DNA of 64,000 bases from Anaspis maculata (taxonomy: Eukaryota > Arthropoda > Insecta > Coleoptera > Scraptiidae): the NCBI GenBank assembly GCA_949128115.1, contig OX421967.1, forward strand, positions 3,276,070 to 3,340,069. Direction: 5' to 3'. Of this stretch, positions 30,831-43,180 are shown piece after piece. The notes beneath the pieces were generated by a model, which was not told the DNA's origin, made no database searches, and was given only the letters and a program-made list of their open reading frames with translations. How positions within the stretch are numbered: the stretch's first letter is position 1; the number at the start of each line of letters is the position of its first letter. The position numbers were made by a program, and so were the translations under genes.

Positions 30831-32360
30831 TCGCTCGCTCGTCAGCTGGTTCAATTCGTCAGTTCAGAATTGTCAGTAATCAGTCAGTCACAAGATAAAC
30901 TGATCAGGCAATAAATGAGACACATATTGAGTCAGAGGATGAGCCAATTATTAGGTCAATAAATGAGGCAATAATGTGAGGTTTGTTAGCTTAATAGCTT
31001 GTTAACTAGTTAGTTCGTGAGTTCGCTAGCTCGTTAGCTAGTTCAATTCGTCAGTTCGGAATTCGGCAGTGAACAGTCAGTTACAAAATCAACTGACCAG
31101 GCAATAAATGAGACAAATATTGAGTCAGTCGATGAGGCAAATTATAATGAATGAGGCAATAATGTAAGTTTTGTAAGCTTGATAGCTCGGTAACTGGTTA
31201 GTTCGTGAGTTCGCTAGCTCGTTAGCTAGTTCGATTCGTCAGTTCGGAATTCGTCAGTAAGCAGTCAGTTACAAAATAAACTGGTCAGGCAATAAATGAG
31301 ACAAATATTGAGTCAGTGGATGAGGCAAATAATAATAAATGAGGCAATAATGTAAGTTTTGTTAGCTTGATAGCTCGTTAACTGGTTAGTTGATGAGTTC
31401 ACTAGCTCGTTAGCTAGTTCAATCCGTCAGTTTGGAATTTTTCAGTAATCAGTCAGTTACAAAATCAGCTGATCAGGCAATAAATGAGACAAATATTGAA
31501 TCAGTGGATGAGGCAAATTATAGTAAATCTGACAATAATGTAAGTTTTGTTAGCTTGATAGCTCGTTAACTGGTTAGTTCGTGAGTTCGCTAGCTTGTTA
31601 GCTAGTTCGATTCGTCAGTTCGGAATTCGTCAGTGAACAGTCAGTTACAAAATCAACTGATCTGGCAATAAATGAGACAAATATTGAGTCAGTAGATGAG
31701 GCAAATAATAGTAAATGAGGCAATAATGTAAGTTTTGTTAGCTTGTTAGCTCGTTAACTCGTTAGTTCGTGAGTTCGCTAGCTCGTTAGCTAGTTCGATT
31801 CGTCAGTTCGGAATTCGTCAGTAAACAGTCAGTTACAAAATCAACTGATCAGGCAATAAATGAGACAAATATTGAGTCAGTGGATTAGGCAATCATCTAG
31901 TCAATGAATGAGGCAATAATTCGAGTTTTGTTAGCTTGATAGCTCGTTACTGGTTAGTTCGTGAGTTCGCTATCTTGTTAGCTAGTTCGATTCGTCAGTT
32001 CGGAATTCGTCAGTAAACAGTCAGTTACAAGATCAACTGATCAAGCAATAAATGAGACAAATATGGAGTCAGTGGATGAGGCAAATATTACCTAATGAAT
32101 GAGGCGATAATGTTAGTTCTGTCAGCTTGATAGCTAGGTAACTAGTTAGTTCGTGAGTTCGCTAGCTCGTTAGCTGGTTCGATTCGTCAGTTCGGAATTC
32201 GTCAGTAAATCGTCGGAATTCGTCGTCGTATTGCCTGATCAGTTACAAAATTAACTGATCAGGCAATAAATGAGACAAATATTGAGTCAGTGGATGAGGC
32301 AAATGATAATAAATGATGCAATAATGTAAGTTTTGTTAGCTTGACAGCTCCAGTATTTCG
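30831..32360. repeat. Intronic satellite with about 188-bp period
   Basis: Eight units with GTTCGTGAGTTCGCTAGCTC at about 31013, 31201, 31390, 31579, 31767 and so on, alternating with CAGTCAGTTACAAAATCAAC and AATAAATGAGACAAATATTG blocks. It shares the GCTAGCTCG words with the 300-bp array, so both derive from the same short core, but the period is different. Confidence 0.85.
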
Positions 32361-32542
32361 TTAGCTAGTTAGTCCGTGAATGAGACAATGAAGTTAGTTT
32401 CATCAATTCGTTAGTTCATCAGCTAATAACTCACCAACTCCAATACTAACTTACTAAATAGTTTCTCATTACTACTACATTCTAGATTTTTTCTTTAGTA
32501 TTGAACTGAAACGTTTGGTTACAATTTTCTAGAGAAGCCAAA

Positions 32543-35500
32543 ATGTCCGACTACGATGAGGATGACTCAAGCTCGGCGCTCGATAGAACGATAGACGATT
32601 CGGGCATCCATTACATCTACCAAGAAGACCTCGACGATCAAGATCAAGACAGTCAAGACGGCCTTGTCGAAGAAGCGTCGTCTGAGCATGCGCAACAGTA
32701 TCAAATCTTGACTCCGTCCGAAATGACCTCCGAATCGTCGGACGTACCCTCAGTAAGAGCCATCTTGATCGACGGGCAGTACTATCTGACGGACGGCGAC
32801 CAAACGCTTCTGTTCCAAGATGGCGGCGGCGATGATCCTCTGAACCAGTACTACGTCAGCGAGAATTCAGGTTTGGTTTTTTTCGAAATAAAAATCGCTT
32901 GCAAAAATATAATAATTTGTTTTATTGAGAATAAGTACAATTCTAGGCTACGCAGAAGCGATAGATGATAGAACGGAAGACGAAAGCTCAACACAATTCG
33001 TGCAGTTGGTTGAAGATCCGAACGAAGATTCGAATCAGCACCAAATCATTTACTATGCTGACACATCGCTGGATGTGGAAGATTCGAATTCGCAACCGCC
33101 GAAGAAGATCAAGCTGGAAGGTCATCAGATGGTTGATTTGGAAGAGCTGTTGCAGCAGCAGCAGGAAGAAGACGGAGAAGAAAACGTGCATTATGCCGTA
33201 ATGGAAGACGGTTCGATTCATAAGATAACGAATGTGGAAGAAGCGGATATAGAAGCTGGTATGGAAGCGGAAATAGAAGCGGGTATAGAAGCGGAAATAG
33301 AAGCGAAGATTGAAAACTTGATCGAAGAAGAACAACTGGAAATGGACGAAGAATCCATGGTCGAAGTTCCGGAACTGGGAGAAGTTGTCGATCCGTCGCA
33401 GATCACCGGAACGAATTTGATGACCGGTCAGCGGGTGACGTTGCACAGCTACATGGAAAAACTGCAGAAAAAGATGCAGCAATACCAGCACCTTCCGATT
33501 CCGCCTTTGGTGGGCATCAAACGCAGGAGCGAAGACGGCAATCGAAACGAAAACAGCCTGCTCAACAAGAAGATATCGATCGGGAAGACTAGAACTGGCA
33601 AGAAGATCGTCGGCAAAATCATCAAAGTCGATAAGAAGAAGACTGAAGAGAATCCGTTGCCGATGCCTTTGACTGAAGACGAGGAGGAGGAGGAAGAAGT
33701 AGAAGAAGTATTGGGGTTGGAAGGAACCGAGCAAGAAGAACAAGCCGTACGCAACAAGACGAAGGTCTTGGTGAAACGAACCCCGGTCAGCAAAGATACT
33801 TTCGAGCAAATCAGCAAGACTCTGGCCGGCGTCATGGAAATGGTATCGGTGCGGAAAAAATTGGAAGAAAAGAACATCGTGGTCAGGCTGGTCGAGAAGA
33901 AGTACGTTGCGGAAACGGGCAGCTCTTCCAAGAGCTCCAGCTACAGCTACGGCTACATGGAAAAAGACTACGAGGAAAACGGCGAAGAAAAGTGGCGCTT
34001 CGTTCCGGATCAGAACACCCACGATGCCATACTGAAGCAGTTTGAAGACCTGCCGGACGAAGAGCGAGCAGCCGAAGAGAAAACTGTCAAGAAATCTATG
34101 TGAGTATTTGGTTTTATTTTGGAATTGCTCCGCTAAATTGATCTGATTTGAAGCTTTGGACAGTTGACTTGATTGATCAAGAGATTGAGAGTAAAATTGT
34201 TATTGTTTAAAGGAAATACGAGTTGACTACCAGCCTGACGATCCTGATAACTCACGGTCAGGCGGGGAACAAAACCATACGGGTCAATTTGAACCCGTCG
34301 CCTGGAAATTTGTGCACGGTTTGCGCCAACTATTTTGAAGACAGCGCCCAGCTGAAGGTTCACATGAAACGCGTGCACAACACTCCAAAAATTCTCAAGT
34401 GCGAGGTGAGTTGTTTCTCTTAGTAGAGGGAAAATGTAACGAGTGAATCAAGCAAAGAATTTCATTTTGCAAATTTCAGTTTGGATTAGCCATATTGTCG
34501 TGAGTTCCTTTTTTCTCTCAGGAGAGGGGGGAAATGTAACGAGTCACTTGGATGAAAATATAGAAACGTGCTCATGAGAGACTACTAAGCCATTAGAAAT
34601 CCACAGTAATACTTATTCGTATCCACTGGTGCGAAGCGAATCGAAAATGCGCTTATAAATTTGTCTATGACCATTTTGACCAGGTGACCTTGAGATTTTC
34701 AAACTGTCATAACTTCTGCAAAAGTTGATATATTCTTATGAAACAAAAACTGTACAAATCTCCTGCATGTTTACTTGCTTTATAGCTGTTTTCAGTCTTT
34801 GTAGCCATGTTCATTCAATGAATTCATCTACTCATTTCTTTGAAGAATCAGTCATATTGTCGCGGGTCACTTTTTTCTCTTAGGAGAAGGAAAATGTAAC
34901 GAGTGAAGCATGCAAAGAATTTCATTAAGCAAATTTTAGTTTGAATTAGTCATATTGTCGGGAGTCTTTTTTTTTGTCTCTCTTAGGAGAGGGGGAGATG
35001 TAACGAGTCACTTGGATAAAAATATAGAAACGTGCTCATAAGAGACTACCAAGCCATTAGAAATCCACAATAATACTTCTTCGTATCCACTGGTGCGACG
35101 CGAATCGAAAATGCGCTTATAAATTTGTCTACGACCATTTTGACCATGTGACCTTGACATTTTCAAAGTGTATTAACTTCTGCAAAAGTCGTTATATTTT
35201 TATGAAACAAAAACTGTACGAATCTCCCCGATGTTCACTTGGTTTATAACAGTTTTTCCAGTCTTTATGTTAATTATTGTATCCACTTATACATATCTTC
35301 AACTTTTCTAGGTTTGCGCCGTCGAATGCGACGACCTGCAGTCCTTCGACGAGCACAAGATGCTGCACGTGAAGGAAGGCCGCCTGTTCATCTGCACCGA
35401 GTGCAACAAGTGCTTCACCACGCACGCGCGCCTCCAAAAGCACCTGCCGACGCACGATCCGTTCCGCAGCTCGCTGGAATGTCCCGTGTGCTCGCTGCGC

Positions 35501-38305
35501 CTGTCGTCGGAGCCGGCCGTCAAAAAGCACTTCCTCACCCACCTCAAACACCCCACCGACAAGGGCTCCGTCTGCGGCATCTGCCACAAGCACTTCAGCT
35601 CGGTGCAGGAAATGAACTACCACCGCAAGGTCCACTACGCCCACCGCAACTTCGTGTGCAACGTGTGCCTGAGGACGTTCAGCCGCCATTCGAACCTGAT
35701 GCGGCACATGGAGATACACAAGGGCGAAAAGTCGTTGTACAAGTGAGTTGTTGTACCAGCGTTGCCAGTTTTGAATCTGTCAATCATTGTCGGTAGCTTG
35801 TCCTTGGTTTTTCGCCAAATTGTGACTGACACGGGTGAAATACACGAATAACGTTGCCAGAATTGGATAGTGCTCGGCAAGAGCTTTTATAAGAGGTGCA
35901 ACTCGGTTATTTTGGAGGAGTTCACTATGGGGCATTCTAACCTCACTTTTTTCTAAAAACTTGAGTAGGAACCGCTTATACGTGCGCAAGGCATTGGTAA
36001 ACGAAATATTTATTGGGAATGATACTAGTGACACATTTTCTGTATAAAGTTGGCAATAACTCTGGTTCGGTTTCGCCAAATCGTGACTGACACGGTTGTA
36101 ATACACGAATAATGTTGCCAGAATTGAATGGCGCTCGGCAAGAGCTTTTATTAGAGATGCAACTTGGGTATTTTGGAAGAGTTCATTATGGGACATTCTA
36201 ACCCCACTTTTTTTTAAAAACTTGAATAGGAACCGCTTTTACTTGCACAAGGCATTGGCAAACGAAATATTCATTGGAAATGACACTATTGACAAATTTA
36301 CTGTATAAAGTTGGCAATAACTCTGGTAAGGTTTCGCCAAATTTTGACTGACACGGTTGAAATTCACGAATAATGTTGCCAGAATTTAATTGTGCTCGGC
36401 AAGAGCTTTCATAATAGGTGCAACTCGGGTATTTTGGAGGAGTTCACTATTGGGCATTCTAACCTCACTTTTTCCCAAAAACTTGAATAGGAACCGCTCA
36501 TACTTGCGCAAGGCATTGGAAAACGGACTATTAATTGGAAATGACACTATTGACAAATTTAGTGTATAAAGTTGGCAATAACTCAGGTTAGGTTTCGCCG
36601 AATTGTGACTGACACGGGTGAAATACACGAATAACGTTGCCAGAATTGAATGGTGCTCGGCAAGAGCTTTTATAAGAGGTGCAACTCGGTTATTTTGGAG
36701 GAGTTCACTATGGGGCATTCTAACCTCACTTTTTTCTAAAAACTTGAATAGGAACCGCTTATACGTGCGCAAGGCATTGGTAAACGGAATATTTATTGGG
36801 AATGATACTAGTGACACATTTTCTGTATAAAGTTGGCAATAACTCTGATTCGGTTTCGCCAAATCGTGACTGACACGGTTGTAATACACGAATAATGTTG
36901 CCAGAATTGAATAGCGCTCGGCAAGAGCTTTTATTAGAGATGCAAGTTGGGTATTTTGGAAGAGTTCATTATGGGGCATTCTAACCCCACTTTTTTCTAA
37001 AAACTTGAATAGGAACCGCTTTTACTTGCACAAGGCATTGGCAAACGAAATATCCATTGGAAATGACACTATTGACAAATTTACTGTATAAAGTTGGCAA
37101 TAACTCAGGTTAGGTTTCGCCGAATTGTGACTGACACGGGTGAAATACACGAATAACGTTGTCAGAATTGAATGGTGCTCGGCAAGAGCTTTTATAAGAG
37201 GTGCAACTCGGTTATTTTGGAGGAGTTCACTATGGGGCATTCTAACCTCACTTTTTTCTAAAAACTTGAATAGGAACCGCTTATACGTGCGCAAGGCATT
37301 GGTAAACGAAATATTTATTGGGAATGATACTAGTGACACATTTTCTGTATAAAGTTGGCAATAACTCTGGTTCGGTTTCGCCAAATCGTGACTGACACGG
37401 TTGTAATACACGAATAATGTTGCCAGAATTGAATGGCGCTCGGCAAGAGCTCCCATTAGAGATGCAACTCGGTTATTTTGGAGGAGTTTACTATGGGGCA
37501 TTCTAACCTCACTTTTTTTCTAAGAGCTTGAATAGGGCCCGCTCATTCTTGCGCAAGGCATTGGTTAACGAAATACTTATTGGAAATGACACTATCGACA
37601 AATTTGCTGTATAAAGTTGGCAATTACTCTGGTTAGGTTCCGCCAAATTGTGACTGACACGGTTGAAATACACGAATAATGTTGCCAGAATTGAATAGTG
37701 CTCGGCAAAAGCTTTCATAAGAGGTGCAACTCGGGTATTTTGGAGGAGTTCACTATGGGGCATTCTAACCTCACTTTTTTCTAAAAACTTGACTAGGAAC
37801 CGCTCATACTTGCGCAAAGCATTGGTAAACGAACTATTCATTGGAACTGACACTATTGACAAATTTACTGTATAAAGTTGGCGATAACTCTGGTTAGGTT
37901 TCGCCAAATTGTGACTGACACGGTTGAAATACACGAATAATGTTGCCAGAATTGAATGACGCTCGGCAAGAGCTTTTATAAGAGGTGCAACTTGGCTATT
38001 TTGGAGAAATTCACTATGGGGCATTCTAACCTCACTTTTTTCTAAAAACCTTGATAGCCAATGCGCAAGGCATTGGTGAACGAGATATCTATTGCAAATG
38101 AACTAGTGACAAATTTACGGTGTGAAGTTGGCAATAACTCAGGTTGTGTTCGCTTTATTCAAGTTATTGTTGTTTCAGGTGTGAAGTTTGCTACTGTTCC
38201 TACAACTTCGCTTCGTCGCTGACACGCCACATAGTCCAGAACCACATCAATGTTGGGGATTTCAGGAAAAACCCCAACAAAACCGAAGGAACCACATCAG
38301 CCTAG
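32543..38305 (+). CDS. C2H2 zinc-finger protein with acidic N-terminal region, five coding exons
   Basis: Exons 32543-32870, 32947-34099, 34213-34405, 35312-35742, 38179-38305; all GT-AG, phases 1, 2, 0, 2, giving 743 residues. Residues 1-490 are acidic and probably disordered, with a small EAGMEAEIEAGIEAEIEAK repeat and Lys-rich patches. Seven C2H2 fingers follow: C528-H549, C557-H577 (split by an intron), C586-H606, C615-H635, C646-H666, C674-H694 and C703-H724. The array indicates DNA binding in the nucleus; the targets are unknown and I do not recognise a named orthologue. The start is the first ATG after a good acceptor (32532). AATAAA at 38431-38436. Three introns contain tandem repeats. 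Confidence 0.9.
34406..35270. repeat. Two-copy tandem duplication in intron 3 of the zinc-finger gene
   Basis: Two diverged copies of about 460 bp start near 34406 and 34866; both contain AAATGTAACGAGT, the ATATAGAAACGTGCTCAT block and AAATGCGCTTATAAATTTGT. The first copy starts at the splice donor itself (GTGAGTTGTTTCTCTTAG). Confidence 0.75.
35780..38130. repeat. Intronic satellite, 261-bp monomer with 522-bp dimeric period
   Basis: About nine tandem copies in the last intron of the zinc-finger gene. Blocks such as GCTCGGCAAGAGCTTTTAT, GGGCATTCTAACCTCACTTT and AAAGTTGGCAATAACTC return every 261 bp, and near-identical pairs every 522 bp (36618 and 37140). The period is a multiple of three and the minus strand is open over most units, reading as an 87-residue repeat with SEVRMPHSE. 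Stops still separate the frames into pieces of 138, 197, 159 and 171 codons. Confidence 0.9.
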
Positions 38306-38439
38306 GCTTTATTTTTATACAGAAATCTATTTTTTTGTTGATCGAACGATGCTTTAACTTATTATAATAATTGTTGAATATTTTATTATACCTATTTAGG
38401 TATCTACATTGTAGGTACCTGGCCCTATCCAATAAAGTT

Positions 38440-40979
38440 AATTTATTATTTTTGTTGCGCGGCCACACTTACTGTTCACCAGAATTGTAGGTTATAGTAT
38501 ATTCTGTGTCTGTGATTGGTTGAAAGTTATAACTAGCTGACCCCCGTACGTAGGGGATCCTTGAGTATACAGGTGTCCGGTGTTTAATTTTGGACACTGT
38601 GTTACGACCGAAAATGGGCCTACAGTAAGGATACCGCTATTTTGCTTTGTTTTACACTTTATTTCGTAATTACAGCACTACGTACTATAGGCTGGATTCC
38701 GTCCACTGTATGGTTTGAGCATGGTATCGTCTGATATTTTCCTCCGGGTGCACTGTTCCACTTTTTGGTTGAAATTGGGCACTTCTCTGGTCGGTTCCGT
38801 TCCTGAGGGGTGTTCGCTTGTCCTTGTTGTCGTCCTAAGTGTCCTGTTGTGCAGGATAAACCTGAAATTACTGTTTTAATTAATTGGAAAACTTTGTTGA
38901 CGAGGGTGATCCTAACCTCATTCGTGATTTCGTGTCAAACTGGGCCCGGCCGGTGGTTGCCGCGGATGATGGCTGTGTGGATCGGTGTTGATTTCGGCGT
39001 TGTCTCCGCTCCTCGAAGATGCAAGCTTCACGGAAGAAATTGGAATTGGGAATTGACCGGTTTGTTTTGTTGTTCTGGCAGAATATTCCGTTCTGTCAAT
39101 GCTGTCATACTTGGTTACCTGTCACTGGGCATTGCTGCCAATCGAGCATATGAACTGACACTGTTTTTTTTTTGTTGCACTTGCGCGGCAAAAACAGAAA
39201 CAAGAAGTCTCAGTGGAGATAAACGAAAAAGTGGCGTCGCTATTTTTCAAAAACGTGTAGCTACCTGTAAAGTGAAACCTCGACGGATGTTGTGCATTTT
39301 TCTCGTTGGAATTGAGAATTGGCCGTCGAGATTTCGTCGAACTTGTTCGGATTAACACAGGTACACGTAAAAGCGAAATTTGTTTGAAAATTCGCACGAC
39401 TGCGGTCGGATCAAAAATTGGAAAAATTCGTGACTTTGCCCCTTCACCTTCAATCTCCGATTTACCATCACCAGGTATGTCACTGATTTTCTTTGACGCG
39501 TTTCCCGAGGAAAACATTGTATATTTTTAGGCATTTGGATTTTCTTTTCGTGGAAGGCGGAAGAAATACTTCTCTTCATCGTTGTTGAGGACGGAATCTG
39601 GAGCGCTGAAGTCGATCCGTACAACTGAGTTTTGCAGTGTATATCTGCCTACTTAAAGAGCCGCACACGATCTGAGGTGGGCTTTGGAATTTTGCTTTGG
39701 GTGCTTTGGTAATAATTTGTTGTTTTTTTTTAGGCTCTTTTCCTCTTTTCTCTTCTTTTTTCCTTTTCTTTCCTTTCCTTTTCTTTTCTTTGGTCTTTAT
39801 TTTTCGTATTCATTTCCTGAGAATCGAAGTCGCAACCTGCTGGATCGAAGCGTGCCTTTTGGAAGTACCTATCGTTCGTGTGTGTCATCAGCAATACACG
39901 AGGCCACATCACCGTCATCTAGGTCGCCACCATCAGTTAAGTTGCATGCTTCGGTTCCTTTTTTGTTTATTCTTATTTGTGTAGTGTGCTACTACGCTTG
40001 TAGTTGTAGTCAATACTATTATTCGGTCGTAGATATACCGCTAACCGTAGACACGTAGCACGTAGTTTAAATCAGTTGCAATCAATCAGTAGTGACGTCA
40101 TACATTTGTTTTTATTGTATTGTATTTTGAAATTGTGATTGAATTGATGCATAAGTAGTTGAGTTAGTTCTGGCGCTTGATTAACAGCTTAGTTCTGAAT
40201 ACTATTACGTAGTGCCGCCTACTGGCGCTTGCCGCGGGTGGGTAGTTGCGGAATTGGTCGTGGTAGTAGTCGCTAATTTCGGTCTAGCCCCTAACAAAGA
40301 CTGCCCCGTGTACACGTAGGTAACATCCTTGTTTAGGTTGCGCTTGTGTTTTTTTTTACAGGACACTACCTACGGCTGAGGCTCAATACTTGCCTGTTTC
40401 GGTCGAATGGTGTCGCCGCTACACCCAGTATCATTAACGTGTTGGTTTATTGTTCACTACTTACGGTATCAGCTCACTTAGGCCCTTCAGGCTCTTGTCA
40501 GTCAGGTTATGATACACCTGATATTTTATTTTAAACTGCACTTCATATAACTTATAACTGTACTTACCTTCACGTAATTTCTTTTGTTTTCAACATTATC
40601 ATTTCCTGTCAAGTAATACAGACACACGAATTGGTTCTGGAATATATTTGTTTTATTACCTTCGCAATCACAACTACGTATTTTTTTTTATAAGTGCTTA
40701 CCTTATTGTGGCGGTCATTATTTCGTGGTTCATTTGAGCGCAATAAGTGATGAGTATCAAGTGACTTGGCGGCAAATTGGACTTTGTCTGATTTTCCCTT
40801 CTGACTATTTTTAGTTGTGTTTTCTTGATCAAACATCTTTCGACCTTGTAGAACGGTACTGTGGTGAATCAACTAAACCACGTGGCGCCCAGTTATCTAT
40901 TTACCCACCCCATTCTCCACTTGTAGTCGGCGGGCCTCTGCAGTATCTAACTACCTGGTCACAGGAAGGTAACGAATTG
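38440..40979. other. 2.5 kb intergenic region without a recognisable gene
   Basis: Mostly single-copy looking sequence of mixed composition, with a pure pyrimidine tract at 39730-39790 (TCTTTTCC-type) and no convincing coding exon. TGGCGCCCAG at 40883 looks like a retroelement primer-binding site, and a long LTR might lie to its left, but no second LTR or coding part was found. Confidence 0.4.
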
Positions 40980-42015
40980 AAACGTGGTTATAACTGAAAC
41001 AGGGGATAGAGCATCGAAAAAGAAGGATACTTTCATTATAAACTTCTTAAAAACGAATAATAAGAGAGATATAGCCCTTCAAAGTTAGAATTGAAAAACC
41101 TTTTTTTTCTGCATAACTTTTGAACCGTTCAACCGATATTGTCCAAATTTGGACCAAATTTAAGGAAAGTGAGTCTCTATTGAACAATAATATAATGCAA
41201 TCTATCAAACATTTTTAGGGGCGAAGACAATAGGGGGTACCCTTCCCCTTTTCCTCCTATTTTGCACCCTCGTGGATATTCTTGGAAATGGTTTCAATTT
41301 TTGAATTTTACGTTCAATTTAGAAAAGAAAGTTACTCTTTCACAATTTTCATTGGAGGCTTCGTTTTCGAGATATATGGATTCGAAACTTGGGGAAACAT
41401 CTCAAAAATGCCGCTTTCAAAGGTCTAAAAGTTGAAATCCAAAAAAAAAATCATGATTGATCAGCTGAAAAAGGTTTTCTAAGTTGATGAATCACCATTT
41501 TTTCCCAAGAAACGAGTAGTTTTCAGGGAAAAATTTGTTGAGCTTTTAAAAGTGGAGATCTCGGTAGAGATTTTGAGATGTTTTTCAAAGTTGCAAACCT
41601 ACATATCTCGAAAACTAACCCTTCTAATCGAAATTCTCCAAGAGTAACTTTTTTCTAAATTGAACAAAGAATTCGAAAAGAGTACAATCTTTCAAAAATA
41701 TCCAGTGGCGTAGGAAATGGGTTGAGAGAAGTTGAACAATCCCTCCGTATCTAGGCCAGTGGAAAATGTTGACAAGTTATCTACGTCAAGTGATGGGTAT
41801 CCATTTCGTAAGTACTTGTAACAAATTTGGTCAAAATCGCTTAAACGACTTGGAAGTTATTGCAAAAAAAATAGATTTTCAAAACTGAGCTTTGAAGGGC
41901 TCTATCTCCCTTGGGAAGCGTTTTGGAGAAAAATTAAATTACACATGTCGACCTAGCTTTCGATGCACCATTGAATGGTGAATTATTGCTACTATAACCT
42001 GGACCACCCTGTATA
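40980..42015. mobile_element. Foldback element, about 1 kb
   Basis: Left-arm blocks (GCATCGAAAAA near 41010, the TTTTGAACCGTTCAACCGAT region near 41120, TTCGTTTTCGAGATATATGG near 41360) pair with right-arm blocks (TTTCGATGCACC near 41960, the AATCGCTTAAACGACTT region near 41835, ACATATCTCGAAAACTAACC near 41600). The centre is near 41490. Ends in an ACCACCCTGTATAC motif. Related fragments occur at 14520-14720. Confidence 0.7.
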
Positions 42016-42249
42016 CCTACACCATCTATCTACCTGATAGAGAAATTGAGGTAGGTAATGGTATAAGAATCTAAAAGGCATGCATTTTAACTGGAAATTG
42101 ACATTAAAAACGCATTAAAACTCGATTTCTACCACCTAAAATATGTCCAGACATAAGCAGTTTCGTTAAGCATCAGTGTTGTTCAGCATTTCAACCAAGT
42201 AACGTTGACATTTTAGACAAAGAAAAAACTTCAAGCCCAGAACCGAAAA

Positions 42250-42737
42250 ATGGCAGAAGCAAACACACATTTCGATTTAAGCGGAATGTCAATCAGTGCC
42301 ATACTAGAAATGTTCAAAAACAACGCGTTCGCAAGAGGAGACGTGTTGAACGTGTTATCTCACGTAAGCTTGAGAATCGTGTTTCAACAAGACGGAGTGA
42401 GGTCGCCGAGCGATTTGAAAGCTTTCGACGAGTTGTTGGCAAAAGCAATCTTGCTACAGAGAAGCCGTAAGTTTTTTTTCTGTTGATGAATATAATACAA
42501 GTACAAACTCATGTATTGCCTTTTCCAGAAATAAGGCGCATGAATGAACCTGTCCCTGCAGCGCCCTCTGCATCTGAGCAGCAACAAGAACAAAACGCGA
42601 AAATGCAACAACTAAAAAAAGAACAAAACGCGAAAATGCAACAACTAAAAAAACAAGAACAAAACGCGAAAAGGCAACAACTAAAAAAACAAGCTGATGA
42701 AGACCGGATTGTCAGGGCAATTCTGTTTGGACATTGA
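42250..42737 (+). CDS. Small hypothetical protein with Gln/Lys repeat, two exons
   Basis: Exons 42250-42466 and 42529-42737 around a 62-bp GT-AG intron, phase 1, giving 141 residues. The N-terminal half is globular-looking (MSISAILEMFKNNAFARGDV, then FQQDGVRSPSDLKAFDELL). The C-terminal half has a three-fold repeat of EQNAK[MR]QQLKK, encoded by a DNA tandem repeat, which would form a charged helix or coiled coil, and it ends DEDRIVRAILFGH. No family recognised. AATAAA at 42972-42977 closes the unit 200 bp before the ALG3 promoter. Compact structure, good splice sites and a polyadenylation signal argue for a real gene. Confidence 0.65.
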
Positions 42738-43039
42738 CTCAAGTCGACTTTGATATTGTGACACTAAAGTGTCATTCTAATAGTGAAACACATTGAAAAA
42801 TGCGAAGAAAAATGTCAATTTTAGTATTTAGTGTCAGAATATCAATGTTGGAATAGAGGCTGATGTTCCAACGACGTTCCTACATCGAGGACGCCTGCAA
42901 CGCTCCATTCGCTATCGCAATGAATTGTAGAGACAAAAGTGATGATTATTGTACCGCCACCGCCTCGTGATAATAAACATTAAAAATAAAAACCTGACTC
43001 ATTTTTGAAAACTACGCCGTGTTACGCCACTGGAATTAG

Positions 43040-43126
43040 CGTCAGATTGGCGCGGCCGTCACTTTGACGCAGCTGTCATCCGTAAATCTGACGCAGCCGT
43101 CAAATCTGACGTTTCTCGCGTCAGAT
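43040..43126 (+). promoter_or_regulatory. Cluster of CGTCAGAT motifs in the ALG3 promoter
   Basis: Four exact copies of an octamer, two forward (CGTCAGAT at 43040-43047 and 43119-43126) and two inverted (ATCTGACG at 43086-43093 and 43104-43111), within 90 bp and ending 55 bp before the ALG3 start codon. GACGCAGC-GTCA blocks lie between them. Such density suggests binding sites of one factor; the factor is unknown. Confidence 0.5.
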
Positions 43127-43180
43127 GCGCTCGAAATCGGGAACTGGGTCACGTCGACCGGTCTAACCTCCAAAAATAGC

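Noticed and set aside
26580..32360. CRISPR-like array
   Set aside because: Eukaryotic context, units of 188-300 bp without alternating constant repeat and unique spacer.
32988..34022. 344-codon minus-strand frame opposite the zinc-finger gene
   Set aside because: It mirrors the acidic, Glu/Lys-rich coding exon 2; codons with G/A on the plus strand give a Phe/Leu/Arg-rich shadow.
39122..39984. Several overlapping frames of 74-181 codons
   Set aside because: No domain, no consistent splice sites, and frames overlap on both strands; part is translation of a pyrimidine tract.
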